NCBI RefSeq assembly: GCF_013778325.1
Contig: NZ_JACEIB010000006.1
Coordinates: 525,654 to 589,653 of the forward strand
Length of the DNA: 64,000 nucleotides
Reading direction: 5' to 3'
From: Sphingomonas chungangi
GTDB lineage: Bacteria; Pseudomonadota; Alphaproteobacteria; Sphingomonadales; Sphingomonadaceae
Below, piece after piece: positions 41,815-51,032 of the stretch. Position 1 is the first letter of the stretch. Each line of letters begins with the position of its first letter. A model generated the notes under the pieces. That model was not told the DNA's origin and did no database searches. It saw only the letters and a list, made by a program, of their open reading frames with translations. The position numbers and the translations under genes were made by a program.

Positions 41815-44800
41815 ATGACCCAGCCCATGCTCGCCTTCGACGCCGCCGCATCGACGGATGCACCTTCTCCCCTGCTGGACGTGGCTCGCGAGATTGCCGG
41901 CCTGCTCCGCGTCGGCTGCCCGATCAGCCGCAAGACGCTCGCGCGCTTGATGACCAGGGCGTTCGGCGGGTCCGATGCCGAGGGGGCCTGGTCGATGCGC
42001 CAGGCCTATGACGCGCTCGAAGCTGCCCAGGTGATGCTGGTGCGTGACCCCGATTGGCCTGCGCTGGCCTCCGATGATGCGGAGGCCTTTGGCCATCTTC
42101 GCGGTATCGAGAGGAGCCTGCCCACCCAGAGCTATCGCACGGAACGCCAGGTCGATCTCCAGCAGTTCAGCACCCCGATCAGCCTGGCGTGGCTTGCAGC
42201 GCAGGCGGCCAGGATCACCGCCGACGATATCGTGCTGGAGCCTTCGGCCGGAACCGGCATGCTGGCCGCTCATGCGGCACGCGCCGGCGCGACCTGCCAG
42301 CTCAACGAGCGCGACCCGGACCGCGCCGCCTTGCTCTCGCGCCTGCTCGGCACTGCCGTCACCCGACACGACGCTGAATATATCGCCGTACACATGGCGG
42401 GCGCGCCGACCCCGACGGTCGTCCTGATCAACCCGCCGTTCGGACGCAGTGAAGGGCGGGGACGGGACCGGCACGCGGGAGCTCGCCATCTCCGCTCCGC
42501 GCTCGAACCTCTCATGCCCGGGGGACGCTGTGTGGCGATCATGTCGCCGGGCTTCGCCGCGAACGGCACCGGTGCGTCGGGCTACGCGTCCGTCTGCGAG
42601 GTCGCGCGGCCCAGGGTCGAGATCGATATTCAGGGCCGACCTTACGCCAAGCACGGCACGTCGATCGACGTGCGCCTCGTCGTTTTCGACAAGGGCTGGA
42701 CCGGCGAGACCCTGCGCTTCGTCTTCGGCGGCATCGATGACGCACTAGCGCGGGTACTGGATCTTCCCGAACGCCTGCCGCTCGGACCATCCTCGCCGCC
42801 GCCGCCGACCACTGCGGCCAGAGCTTCCCTCCAGCAACGTGGGGGCGGGCTGCTCGCCGGGACAGAGCGCCGCGCCCTTGCGGCACCACGCCGCATTCTG
42901 CCGGACGACGAGGTGGTGTCGGTCGCCTATTCGACCCGCGACGACATCGCTCCACTGGGTGAGCCGGTCGGCATCTATGTCCCGTGGCGCCTCGCGCGGA
43001 TCGACATTGCCGGTGCCCGTCCGCACCCGGACCGACTGGTGGAGTCGATCGCGATGGCGTCGGTGCCGCCAGCGGCGCCCACCTACCGGCCAAGCCTGCC
43101 GCGTCGCGCCTTCGACGCGCTTTCGGAGGCCCAACTGGAGGCGGTCATCCTCGCCGGTGACGCCTTCGAGCGCGATCTTCCCGGCCGCTTCCAGCCCAAC
43201 TACGCCGGCGACATGCTTACCGAATCGGCGGACGGCGATGCCTACCGCGCCGGGTTCTTTATCGGCGACGGCACGGGCGTCGGTAAGGGCCGCGAGGTTG
43301 CCGCCTGCATCATGGACCAATGGTGCCGGGGACGCAGGCGCGCCGTCTGGATCTCGAAGAGCGCCGCCCTCGTCGAGGATGCACGCCGCGACTGGAGCGC
43401 GCTCGGCGGTCTCGCCATCGACATCCAGCCGCTCGACGCTTTCCCGTTCGGGCAGCCGATCACGATGGCGAGCGGCATATTGTTCCTGACCTACGCGACG
43501 CTCCGATCGCAGCGCCACGATACCCGGTCGCGTTTGCAGCAGATCCTCGAATGGCTCGGCCCCGACCATGACGGCATGATCGTGTTCGACGAGGCGCATG
43601 CCATGGCCAATGCCGCCGGCACCGAGACCGAATTCGGCTCGGCCCGCGGCTCGGACCAGGGGCTGGCCGGCGTCCGCCTGCAGAACGCGCTGCCGCGGGC
43701 GCGCATCCTGTACGTTTCGGCCACCGGCGCCACCGATCCGTCGAACCTCTGCTACGCCTCGCGTCTCGGTCTCTGGGGACCCGAGACCGCCTTCGGCACC
43801 CGCGAGACGTTCATGGCGGCGATGACGGCGGGCGGCATCGCGGCGATGGAGATCGTCGCGCGCGATCTGAAGGCCATGGGCCTCTATCTCGCCCGGGCGC
43901 TGAGTTTCAAAGGCGTCGAATATGAGCGGCTCGAGCATCGGCTGACCGCAGAGCAGATCGCGCTTTACGACATCTATGCGGACGGCTGGGCGACCATCCA
44001 CGCGAATCTGGACGAGGCGCTGCGCGCCGCGAATATCGTCGATCGCATGAATGGGGACACGCTGAACGGGCAGGCGCTGGGGGCAGCTCTATCCCGGTTC
44101 GAGTCGGCCAAGCAGCGCTTCTTCTCGCAACTTCTGGTCGCAATGAAGATCCCGTCGCTGATCCAGGCGATCACGGACGAAGTGGCGGCAGGACATTCGG
44201 CCGTCGTCCAGCTCGTGACCACGGCCGAGGCGGTGCTCGACCGGCGCCTCGCCGAACTCGGCCCGGAAGACCGGGCGAACCTCGACCTCGAACTGTCCCC
44301 GCGCGAATATATGATCGACTACCTTCGCGCCGCTTTCCCGATCCGGCAGATGCGCGTGTTCAAGGACGCCGCCGGCACCACCCGTTCCGAACTGATGCTC
44401 GACGAGCAGGGCGACATGGTCATCTGCGAACAGGCGGTCCGCATGCGCGATGACCTAGTCGAACAGCTTTGCGCGCTTCCGCCGATCCCGACCGCGCTTG
44501 ACGCGCTGATCGCCCATTTCGGCAAGGATATGGTCGCCGAGGTCACTGGCCGATCCCGACGCATCGTGCCGGGATCGAAGGGCGAGCAGGTGCTCGAACG
44601 CCGCAGCGCTTCCGCCAATCTGGCCGAGGCCAGCGCCTTTATGGATGGGCGAAAGTCGATCCTGGCGTTCAGCGACGCCGGCGGGACCGGGCGCTCTTAT
44701 CATGCCGATCGCGATGCCGGCTCCGCCATGCGCCGGCGCATCCACTTCCTGCTCGAACCCGGCTGGCGGGCCGCCGCCGCGATCCAGGGGCTCGGCCGCA

Positions 44801-46089
44801 CGCACCGAACCAATCAGCTGACCGCCCCGGTGTTTCGTCCGGTGACGACAGACTGCAAGGGCGAGCGGCGCTTCATCTCGACGATCGCGCGACGTCTCGA
44901 CAGCCTGGGCGCGCTGACGCGCGGGCAGCGCCAGACGGGCGGGCAGAATCTTTTCGACCCGGCCGACAATCTCGAGAGCGACTATGCCAAAGAAGCGCTC
45001 AACCGCTGGTATCATCTGCTCGCGGCAGGCAAGCTCGCCAGCACCACGCTCACCGATTTCATGGCCGCCACGGGCCTCAAGCTGATCGACAAGGAGAGCG
45101 GGATGCTGCTCGAACGGCTGCCGCCGATCCAGCGCTGGCTCAACCGCATCCTCGCGCTACGCATCGCTACTCAGAACGCCATCTTCGATGAATATCTCGG
45201 GCTGATCCAGGCCCGCGTCGATGCAGCGCGCGACGCCGGCACCCTCGATGTCGGGGTCGAGATGATCATGGCGGAAAGCATCGAGGTGCTGGAGGATCAT
45301 CTGCTGCGGACCGACCCTAGGACCGGAGCATCGACACGGTTGCAGCGCCTGGAACTGGAATTGCGTCCCCATGTCACGAGCTATGACCGGTTGACGGGCG
45401 TGTGGGGCGATGAGGTCGGACTCGTCCGTTTGCACAACACCCGTTCGGGCCAGGTCGCCCTGCAGGTCTCGTCCTGGCCGGTGACCGACCCCGACGGCCA
45501 TATGGTCCCGATGGTGCGTTTGATCCGCCCGACCGGAAACCAGAGGGTTGCGCTCGCGAGTCTCGCCACATCGCACTGGACCGTCATTGACGAGCAGCGG
45601 TTCGCTTCTGTGTGGACGGAGCAGGCCGCTGAGGCAGCCAGGCGGCTCGAAATCGAGACCGTCCATGTCGTCACCGGCCTGCTTCTCCCGGTCTGGTCGA
45701 GCCTGCCGGATGACGACGTCCGGGTCTGGCGTCTCGGAACACCGCGGGGTCAGGATCTGCTCGCCCGGATCGTTCCCCACAGCAGCGTGCCTAAGCTTCT
45801 CGACCTTTTCGGGATCAGCTCTGACGCAAAACTCTCGCCGGAGGAGACGATCGCGGCGGCGTCGCAAGGCAGCGGCGTGGCGCTTCGCGGCCTCGACGGC
45901 GCGCGACTGCTTGAGGTCCGATTGAACGATCAACGCCGTCTGGAGATCAGGGGATTTCCGGTCGATCGCCTGTCCTGGCTGAAGTCGATCGGCTGTTTCA
46001 CCGAAATCATCGTGTTCCGCACGCGGCTCTTCCTCCCGATTGACCGCGCGAGCGATATTCTCGCAATGATCGAGGCGACCACGACTTGA
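41815..46089 (+). CDS. Strawberry notch-like helicase with N-terminal methyltransferase domain
   Basis: Encodes 1,424 residues from the ATG at 41815 (MTQPMLAFDAA). The N-terminal part carries a DNA methyltransferase fold: VLEPSAGTGMLAAHA (residues about 139-153) and INPPFG (about 206). Then comes a superfamily 2 helicase: GDGTGVGKGREVAA (Walker A, about 483) and MIVFDEAHAMANA (DEAH, about 588). The C-terminal strawberry notch helicase domain has FSDAGGTGRSYHAD and IQGLGRTHRTNQ. Such proteins are encoded by plasmids and phages; they may guard the element against host defence or remodel DNA. The start overlaps nothing; the terminator at 41709-41751 precedes it. Confidence 0.92.
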   Translation: MTQPMLAFDAAASTDAPSPLLDVAREIAGLLRVGCPISRKTLARLMTRAFGGSDAEGAWSMRQAYDALEAAQVMLVRDPDWPALASDDAEAFGHLRGIERSLPTQSYRTERQVDLQQFSTPISLAWLAAQAARITADDIVLEPSAGTGMLAAHAARAGATCQLNERDPDRAALLSRLLGTAVTRHDAEYIAVHMAGAPTPTVVLINPPFGRSEGRGRDRHAGARHLRSALEPLMPGGRCVAIMSPGFAANGTGASGYASVCEVARPRVEIDIQGRPYAKHGTSIDVRLVVFDKGWTGETLRFVFGGIDDALARVLDLPERLPLGPSSPPPPTTAARASLQQRGGGLLAGTERRALAAPRRILPDDEVVSVAYSTRDDIAPLGEPVGIYVPWRLARIDIAGARPHPDRLVESIAMASVPPAAPTYRPSLPRRAFDALSEAQLEAVILAGDAFERDLPGRFQPNYAGDMLTESADGDAYRAGFFIGDGTGVGKGREVAACIMDQWCRGRRRAVWISKSAALVEDARRDWSALGGLAIDIQPLDAFPFGQPITMASGILFLTYATLRSQRHDTRSRLQQILEWLGPDHDGMIVFDEAHAMANAAGTETEFGSARGSDQGLAGVRLQNALPRARILYVSATGATDPSNLCYASRLGLWGPETAFGTRETFMAAMTAGGIAAMEIVARDLKAMGLYLARALSFKGVEYERLEHRLTAEQIALYDIYADGWATIHANLDEALRAANIVDRMNGDTLNGQALGAALSRFESAKQRFFSQLLVAMKIPSLIQAITDEVAAGHSAVVQLVTTAEAVLDRRLAELGPEDRANLDLELSPREYMIDYLRAAFPIRQMRVFKDAAGTTRSELMLDEQGDMVICEQAVRMRDDLVEQLCALPPIPTALDALIAHFGKDMVAEVTGRSRRIVPGSKGEQVLERRSASANLAEASAFMDGRKSILAFSDAGGTGRSYHADRDAGSAMRRRIHFLLEPGWRAAAAIQGLGRTHRTNQLTAPVFRPVTTDCKGERRFISTIARRLDSLGALTRGQRQTGGQNLFDPADNLESDYAKEALNRWYHLLAAGKLASTTLTDFMAATGLKLIDKESGMLLERLPPIQRWLNRILALRIATQNAIFDEYLGLIQARVDAARDAGTLDVGVEMIMAESIEVLEDHLLRTDPRTGASTRLQRLELELRPHVTSYDRLTGVWGDEVGLVRLHNTRSGQVALQVSSWPVTDPDGHMVPMVRLIRPTGNQRVALASLATSHWTVIDEQRFASVWTEQAAEAARRLEIETVHVVTGLLLPVWSSLPDDDVRVWRLGTPRGQDLLARIVPHSSVPKLLDLFGISSDAKLSPEETIAAASQGSGVALRGLDGARLLEVRLNDQRRLEIRGFPVDRLSWLKSIGCFTEIIVFRTRLFLPIDRASDILAMIEATTT

Positions 46090-46098
46090 GCTTGTCTT

Positions 46099-46135
46099 CT
46101 CCCGACCAACCGTCAGGGGCATGCACGGCCGGGAG
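46099..46135 (+). terminator. Possible terminator hairpin after the helicase gene
   Basis: Arms CTCCCGACC and GGCCGGGAG (one mismatch) with a 19-base loop, followed by CAAAATATC. Located 10 bases after the helicase stop. The loop is long and no T-tract follows, so termination is uncertain. Confidence 0.3.
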
Positions 46136-46302
46136 CAAAATATCTTGTTTGCTATCGCCCCGCTGCAGGGCGACGAGCTTGCGCTGAGAATTGACCTGCT
46201 CCGAAGTACAGTCTTATACAGTGAGCAACCCCGGCGGCCGAAAGCAACGCCTGGGCCAGAGCCGACCGGGGCGACTTGAGACGTCCCGGCCGGCACGACC
46301 CT

Positions 46303-46659
46303 TCAGGGATTTTCGCGGAGGTATTTCTCGATCTCGCGCCACGTCGCCCGCCCGGCATGTGGCGTGTACAGAACTGTCTTGCGGTCCAGCGCGGCGAGCT
46401 GTTCGCCGGTCTCGATACCCTCCCAGAGAAGGGCGTTCCGCACCGGAGCGGGGAAACCCATATATTCCACCCGCCTCTCGCCAAGCGGCAGGGCCAGCTC
46501 CGCAAGGTGAATGGCATGCCATTCCCGGTAACGGGCGACTTTGAGAGCTATCTGTCGAACCCGCTCGACAGTGACACCATGCTGCTTGGCAACCGCAGTC
46601 AGGGTCGAAGCAACAGCCGCCTCGGCGATTTCAAGCTGGCGGTCGTTCGGTGCGTTCAT
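46303..46659 (-). CDS. Small protein with HTH and RNA polymerase alpha-CTD-like domain
   Basis: Encodes 118 residues from the ATG at 46659 (MNAPNDRQLEIAEAA); an upstream in-frame ATG at 46707 is possible. The first half has an HTH resembling sigma region 4 (TAVAKQHGVTVERVRQIALKVA). The second half resembles the alpha-CTD helix-hairpin-helix (PVRNALLWEGIETGEQLAAL and RATWREIEKYL). This combination suggests a small DNA-binding regulator that mimics RNA polymerase contacts. Function unknown. It lies alone on the minus strand. Confidence 0.7.
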   Translation of the reverse strand: MNAPNDRQLEIAEAAVASTLTAVAKQHGVTVERVRQIALKVARYREWHAIHLAELALPLGERRVEYMGFPAPVRNALLWEGIETGEQLAALDRKTVLYTPHAGRATWREIEKYLRENP

Positions 46660-46761
46660 AAGACGGTCGCGTCTCTGGGCAGAAACCCGACGTGCTTGCG
46701 GGATCATGAGCGATGAAACTCTGGCGCGCCTGTCGCCGAGGCCTCATCGCTCACAATCCGA

Positions 46762-47550
46762 TCAGGTTGCCGGTTCGGCCGGCTTCGCGGCGCGCTTGGC
46801 GCGCGACGGCTTCGCCGCAGCGGGCGCTGCCGCAGGTTTCGCCTTGGGAGCCTGGGCCTTGCGAGCCTTCGGCGCAGGCGTGGACGATGCAGCGCTCGCC
46901 GGCGCCTCGACCGGCTTTGGTTTGGGTGCTGCCTTGGCCGGAGCCTTCGGCTTTGCGCCTGCCTTCGGCGCGGGAGCGGACTTCGCCTTCGATGGAGCGG
47001 TCACCTCCGCTTTCGCGGGGGCGCTCTTCGCTGCCTTCGGCTTTGTCGGTACCTTGGCTTTCGGTGCCGCTGCTGCGGGCTTCGGCGAGGCTACTTCCGT
47101 TGTCTTGCTCTCCACTGGCGCCGCTGCCTTCGCCTGTGCACCCTTCCCGCGGTTGCCGAGACCAAGCTTCTTTGCGATCTCGCGACGCGCCTCCGAATAG
47201 GCAGGCGCCACCATCGGGTAATCCTTCGGCAGGCCATATCGTGCGCGATATTCGGCGGGCGTGAGATTGTGGCCATTCAGGTGGCGCTTCAATGTCTGAT
47301 AGGGCTTTCCGTCGATCAGGCTGATGATCTTGTCCGGCGACTTCAGGCTCTGGCGGATGCTGACGGCGGGCTTGTATTCGGGCTCTTCGGGAGAGGGCGG
47401 CTCGGGGGAGTCGATAATTTTCAGAGCCGCGTGCGTAGACTTGATCAGATCTGGAATGGCGCTGTGCTCGACAGTGTTGTTGGCAACATAAGCGCTCAAG
47501 AGATCGACCGTGAGATTGGTCAGATTGGACTGATCGGCGTCCGCCATCAT
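46762..47550 (-). CDS. MucR/Ros family regulator with a histone-H1-like tail
   Basis: Encodes 262 residues; the ATG at 47550 has GGAG 5 bases upstream, and a second ATG follows directly. Residues about 40-140 match MucR (ALKIIDSPEPPSP; TLKRHLNGHNLTPAEYRARYGL; LPKDYPMVAPAYSEARR). The first Cys of the usual zinc site is replaced by Ser (ISLIDG), although both His of RHLNGH remain. The last 120 residues are Ala/Lys/Pro repeats, as in histone H1-like nucleoid proteins. MucR proteins are global regulators; the tail suggests strong DNA coating. Confidence 0.88.
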   Translation of the reverse strand: MMADADQSNLTNLTVDLLSAYVANNTVEHSAIPDLIKSTHAALKIIDSPEPPSPEEPEYKPAVSIRQSLKSPDKIISLIDGKPYQTLKRHLNGHNLTPAEYRARYGLPKDYPMVAPAYSEARREIAKKLGLGNRGKGAQAKAAAPVESKTTEVASPKPAAAAPKAKVPTKPKAAKSAPAKAEVTAPSKAKSAPAPKAGAKPKAPAKAAPKPKPVEAPASAASSTPAPKARKAQAPKAKPAAAPAAAKPSRAKRAAKPAEPAT

Positions 47551-47772
47551 TTTACTCCATATGAGCCCGCACCGGCGAGCGAAGAAGGCATCTAATCCGT
47601 GGAGGTTGTGCAGTCGTAAACAATCGGACTGTGACTTCAACCCCTGAAAACGATGCGTGTTCGCAGCGTGTCCCCGAGCAAATCCAATCAGCCTGCGGAC
47701 AAGACAGGAGGGGAGGAAGTGGGGAGCGGCGAGGCGACTGGTCGTCTCGCAGCACCAACAAAGGAACGTCCG

Positions 47773-48468
47773 ATGGCCGATTGCCAAGCACCGGTTGCAC
47801 CGCGCCTCTACAGTCAAATCGAGCACGATGAGCGTGGAAATTTCGAATATCAGGGTGACCTTCAGCAGCCTGGACTGTCACTGGCAGCTCTCGCGTCATG
47901 TGTGCGCAGCCATCTGGAGGCGAGCGTCGCAGGTGCGTCCTTCTCGGTCAGCGGCGAGAGTTTTGCGGGCGGGCGCAAGCTGATTGTCGAGGCGCTCGAT
48001 GCCCCTGCCGATCTTTCCGATCCCGAAGCGCGCCGGACGTTCGAACTGATGCTGCGCGATCAGGTCGAGCGCTTCGGCTTCACCCGCTCCAATATTCTCC
48101 AGGACTTCATGTCCTGCTCCTTTTACTCGGAAGTTCGGATCGGTCGCGCCTATTGGAATGCACTCGCCCGTCGCAAAGGCATGACAAACATCGTCGAACC
48201 TATCGTGCCGCTTGCTGCCTTCAAACGGCGCATCCAGCCGGGTGACCAGCTCAAGCTCGTCGCGGCGCCTTCAGGGCATCGCGCGCTCGGCAGCACGCGC
48301 AAGGTCATCGCCGTGCGCTCCGCCGACCTGATCCTCGAAGGGCCGAGCTATTTGAGCTTTCCGCGCCCCGCCGCCTTCGCCTGCGATGGTCGCCAGGTGC
48401 GCATCGGGGTCGGGCATGACCGCGAGCCGGATGCTCACCTGCTCTACGAATGGCTCCGCGCCGCCTGA
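47773..48468 (+). CDS. Unknown plasmid-type protein, 231 aa
   Basis: The ATG at 47773 has AAGGAACG upstream; an earlier start at 47653 lacks support. The product looks soluble (SLAALASCVRSHLEASVAGASFSVSGES; RSNILQDFMSCSFYSEVRIGRAYWNALARR, in parts; LPDAHLLYEWLRAA-like end). Proteins of this size are common in the ParB-helicase-DUF932 block of sphingomonad elements, but I cannot name a domain. It is divergent from the MucR gene and followed by another unknown gene after 48 bases. Confidence 0.65.
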   Translation: MADCQAPVAPRLYSQIEHDERGNFEYQGDLQQPGLSLAALASCVRSHLEASVAGASFSVSGESFAGGRKLIVEALDAPADLSDPEARRTFELMLRDQVERFGFTRSNILQDFMSCSFYSEVRIGRAYWNALARRKGMTNIVEPIVPLAAFKRRIQPGDQLKLVAAPSGHRALGSTRKVIAVRSADLILEGPSYLSFPRPAAFACDGRQVRIGVGHDREPDAHLLYEWLRAA

Positions 48469-48516
48469 GGCGCGGCGCGATCGCGACATCCTCATCGCCT
48501 TTTCAGGAGACCGGCC

Positions 48517-49185
48517 ATGCCCGGACGAATTCGCATCCGGTGCGCCGACGCGCATCGCAACATCACCTATATCACGAGGGGTGAAGACCACCGTGTGCGC
48601 TGCATACTGTCGAACGGCGTCCTCGCAAGCTTCTTCTATGCCGGGATCCTCTCGGACGAGGTGGCGGCCCGCTTCGCGCTCGAAGATTGTAGGACGCCCG
48701 AGGCGGCACTCGAGGTCGTGCGCCGGCTGGGATCGAGGACATTCCAATATTCCCTCGTCGAAGAGCCGCCCGCGTGTCCGGAGCAGACTGTGCCGGCACC
48801 GGCTTGCGTCTATCTGCGACTTTTTCACGGCCGGCGTGATCCCGAGGCAGACCTGGAGGAACGGGGAAGCGAGGGGCCAGTGATCGGGCCGCTTGCCTTC
48901 GTGCATGTGACCTACCTGTGCGACGTCAAGTTCGCGGCATCATCGCAAGTCATGGAGCGCTTCTTCCCTGATGTGATCTCCGACTGGCGCTCTCGCGGTC
49001 TCGCCAACGCGAAAGCGCCGCTCTGCGACTGGCACCTCGATGTCGCGGCCGACCTCATTCTCTACGATGGCGTCTATTATGGCGATTGGTCGGTCACGGC
49101 GCGGGCGCCGGACGACCCGGGTCCGCACCAAGCAAAAAAAAGACCACCCGGAGGTGGCCCTGAAGTTTTAGGAGAGGATGCCTGA
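48517..49185 (+). CDS. Unknown protein, 222 aa
   Basis: The ATG follows AGGAGACCGGCC. The first 70 residues (RNITYITRGEDHRVRCILSNGVLASFF) look like a compact alpha/beta unit, and the later part has Trp/Tyr-rich stretches (DWHLDVAADLILYDGVYYGDWSV). No family is recognised. The end of the frame (KKRPPGGGPEVLGEDA) runs across a terminator-like hairpin, so the true protein may end earlier or the hairpin may serve the opposite strand. Confidence 0.6.
   Translation: MPGRIRIRCADAHRNITYITRGEDHRVRCILSNGVLASFFYAGILSDEVAARFALEDCRTPEAALEVVRRLGSRTFQYSLVEEPPACPEQTVPAPACVYLRLFHGRRDPEADLEERGSEGPVIGPLAFVHVTYLCDVKFAASSQVMERFFPDVISDWRSRGLANAKAPLCDWHLDVAADLILYDGVYYGDWSVTARAPDDPGPHQAKKRPPGGGPEVLGEDA
49134..49159 (-). 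terminator. Terminator-like hairpin, minus orientation
   Basis: Read on the minus strand: GGCCACC, loop TCCG, GGTGGTC, then seven or more T. One internal mismatch. This is the classic shape of an intrinsic terminator, yet no minus-strand gene is known just upstream of it. On the plus strand a weaker T-run (GTTTTA) follows, so it may be bidirectional. Confidence 0.45.
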
Positions 49186-49518
49186 AAGGCGAGTTTGTTG
49201 TGCACCTGCGAAGGCATTAGCGCAACTGCAACCGCAACACGTTGACGTAACATCTGTGCAATCGTGTCGCCGCAGCCGCCGGAGGGGTGCCGTAAGGCGC
49301 ATCCTCTCTCCTCCTGCGGCCATATCTCTGCTGGCTCGGGCGACTGCGACTGGACCGATTATACAGGGTCCGCAGACCCATGAACGCTCCAATCGTTGCT
49401 GCACGGCGGCATGGAAATGACTGGGCCTCCGGGATGCCGCGCCCGGCTTGGTGGGGAGGGGGTGGGGAGGAGTGTCGCGACAGGTTGGTCGTGACGCTCA
49501 AACCTTCGGAGACCTGCC
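49186..49518. other. 333-bp stretch without a convincing gene
   Basis: Contains no frame with a ribosome site or recognisable product. The right end has a G-rich run (GGGGAGGGGGTGGGGAGG near 49453) ahead of the DUF932 gene. The promoter of that gene is expected here. Confidence 0.5.
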
Positions 49519-50709
49519 ATGCTTGCCACTGCCCCCGCAGCCCCCGCGGTGTCGTCGCCGTTCAAGGTCGACGTCAGCCGCGGATCGATGAGCGGACGCG
49601 TATCGTCGGAATGGTTCTCGCGGCCCGACGACGAGCGCTTTCTCTCGCTCACCGACCTGCACGCCAGCGTCGCCCGGCGCTCGGAGCGCTCGACGACGCG
49701 CATCGTCGAGAGCAAGGCGGTCCGGGTAGAGGCGCGCAGCGACAATCCGGAGAAGCTGGCGCTGATCCTGCCGGACACCGATGAGGCGGTGACGCCGACC
49801 CACTGGTCGTTCAGCCAGATGTGCTCATTGGTGCGCGCGCCGTCATCCTACCTCAAGGACCTCCCGGCAGCGCTCGCCGGGATCAATCTCCAGCACGGGC
49901 TGCTCAGCCATCCGGCCGAGCATGTGAAGCTGCTCCAGACCCAGGACGGCCGTTCCGAGCTGCGTGCGGTCACCGGCCCCGATTATGGCCGGATCTGGGA
50001 TCATGACATCGTCGCGGCGGTCATGAAGATCGCCGGAAACGGCACCGGCGACACGCGCTGGAAGGTGCCGGGCGTGCTCGACTGGCGCACCATGAACTAC
50101 AATCCGTTCGTCGACATCAGTCGCGATACGACCACGCTCTACGCGTCGGATCGCGACATCTTCCTGTTCCTGGTCGACGATACCCACCCGATCGAGGCTG
50201 GCCGCCTTCCCAATGGTGATCCCGACCTCTTTTTCCGCGGCTTCTACGTCTGGAATTCGGAAGTCGGCGCCAAGACGATGGGGATCGCGACCTTCTTCCT
50301 GCGCGCGGTCTGCCAGAATCGCTGCTTGTGGGGCATGGAGGATTTCCAGGAGATCAGCATCCGCCATTCCAAGTTCGCCGCCCACCGCTTCGCCCACGAG
50401 GCCGAGCCGGCGCTCGAACATTATGCCGACTCCTCGGCGCTCGGCTTCGTGCGCGGCATCCAGGCGGCGCGTGAACAGATCGTCGCGCGCAAGGACGAGG
50501 ATCGGCAGGCCTTCCTCCAGAAGCGCGGTTTCTCCAAGGCCGAGGCCGGCAGAGTGATCGAGACGGTGCTCGCCGAGGAAGGGCGGCCACCCGAATCGAT
50601 CTTCGACTTCGTTCAGGGCATCACCGCGGTCGCCCGGACCAGGTCCAACCAGGACAAGCGCATCGAGCTCGAAGGCAAGGCCCACACCCTGCTGCAGAAG
50701 GTCGGCTGA
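49519..50709 (+). CDS. DUF932 family protein
   Basis: Encodes 396 residues. The DUF932 pattern is visible in THWSFSQMCSLVRAPSSYLKDLP, RAVTGPDYGRIWDHDIV, DRDIFLFLVDD and RGFYVWNSEVGAKTMGIATFFLRAVC (the last in parts). The family is frequent on plasmids, phages and integrative elements and its function is unknown. It is part of the maintenance block with the ParB-like and strawberry notch proteins. A GC-rich hairpin follows the stop. Confidence 0.92.
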   Translation: MLATAPAAPAVSSPFKVDVSRGSMSGRVSSEWFSRPDDERFLSLTDLHASVARRSERSTTRIVESKAVRVEARSDNPEKLALILPDTDEAVTPTHWSFSQMCSLVRAPSSYLKDLPAALAGINLQHGLLSHPAEHVKLLQTQDGRSELRAVTGPDYGRIWDHDIVAAVMKIAGNGTGDTRWKVPGVLDWRTMNYNPFVDISRDTTTLYASDRDIFLFLVDDTHPIEAGRLPNGDPDLFFRGFYVWNSEVGAKTMGIATFFLRAVCQNRCLWGMEDFQEISIRHSKFAAHRFAHEAEPALEHYADSSALGFVRGIQAAREQIVARKDEDRQAFLQKRGFSKAEAGRVIETVLAEEGRPPESIFDFVQGITAVARTRSNQDKRIELEGKAHTLLQKVG

Positions 50710-50716
50710 CCATTCG

Positions 50717-50744
50717 GCCGTCGCCGTCGGCGGGCGGCGACGGT
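50717..50744 (+). terminator. Hairpin after the DUF932 gene
   Basis: Arms CCGTCGCC and GGCGACGG with a loop of about 10 bases that can pair further, 9 bases after the stop. Followed by TCAACCTTCTT, a weak T-tract. Likely a transcription end or mRNA 3' stabiliser. Confidence 0.5.
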
Positions 50745-50776
50745 CAACCTTCTTCGCCCCAAGAGGGAGCCTGCTC

Positions 50777-51010
50777 ATGCATATCGACTTCGAAATCCAC
50801 GGGCGCGTCGAAGTGCCAGACGGAACCTGCCTGGTGCCGGGCATGTCCAACCTGTTCGAACTGCCGTCGGGCGCGGTCATCTCGGTGCACCCGGTGATCG
50901 AGATGGCGACCAGCATGGTCGCGGACGATCATCGCGATCTGACCTATGGCGAGGCGGCGGCACTGGGCGTGCAACTCGACCTTTATGATCGCAGCTCGTT
51001 TCCAGGCTAG
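50777..51010 (+). CDS. Unknown small protein, 77 aa
   Basis: A clear ribosome site AGAGGGAG lies 9 bases before the ATG. The product starts MHIDFEIHGRVEVPDGTCLVPG and looks beta-rich and acidic. It lies 67 bases after DUF932 on the same strand. No family is recognised, but the codon pattern and ribosome site support a real gene. Confidence 0.65.
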   Translation: MHIDFEIHGRVEVPDGTCLVPGMSNLFELPSGAVISVHPVIEMATSMVADDHRDLTYGEAAALGVQLDLYDRSSFPG

Positions 51011-51032
51011 GCGATCGTCCCGGCCTTGCCGC

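Noticed and set aside
42745-44001. Open frame of 418 codons antisense to the strawberry notch helicase
   Set aside because: Shadow frame; the helicase motifs on the plus strand explain the sequence.
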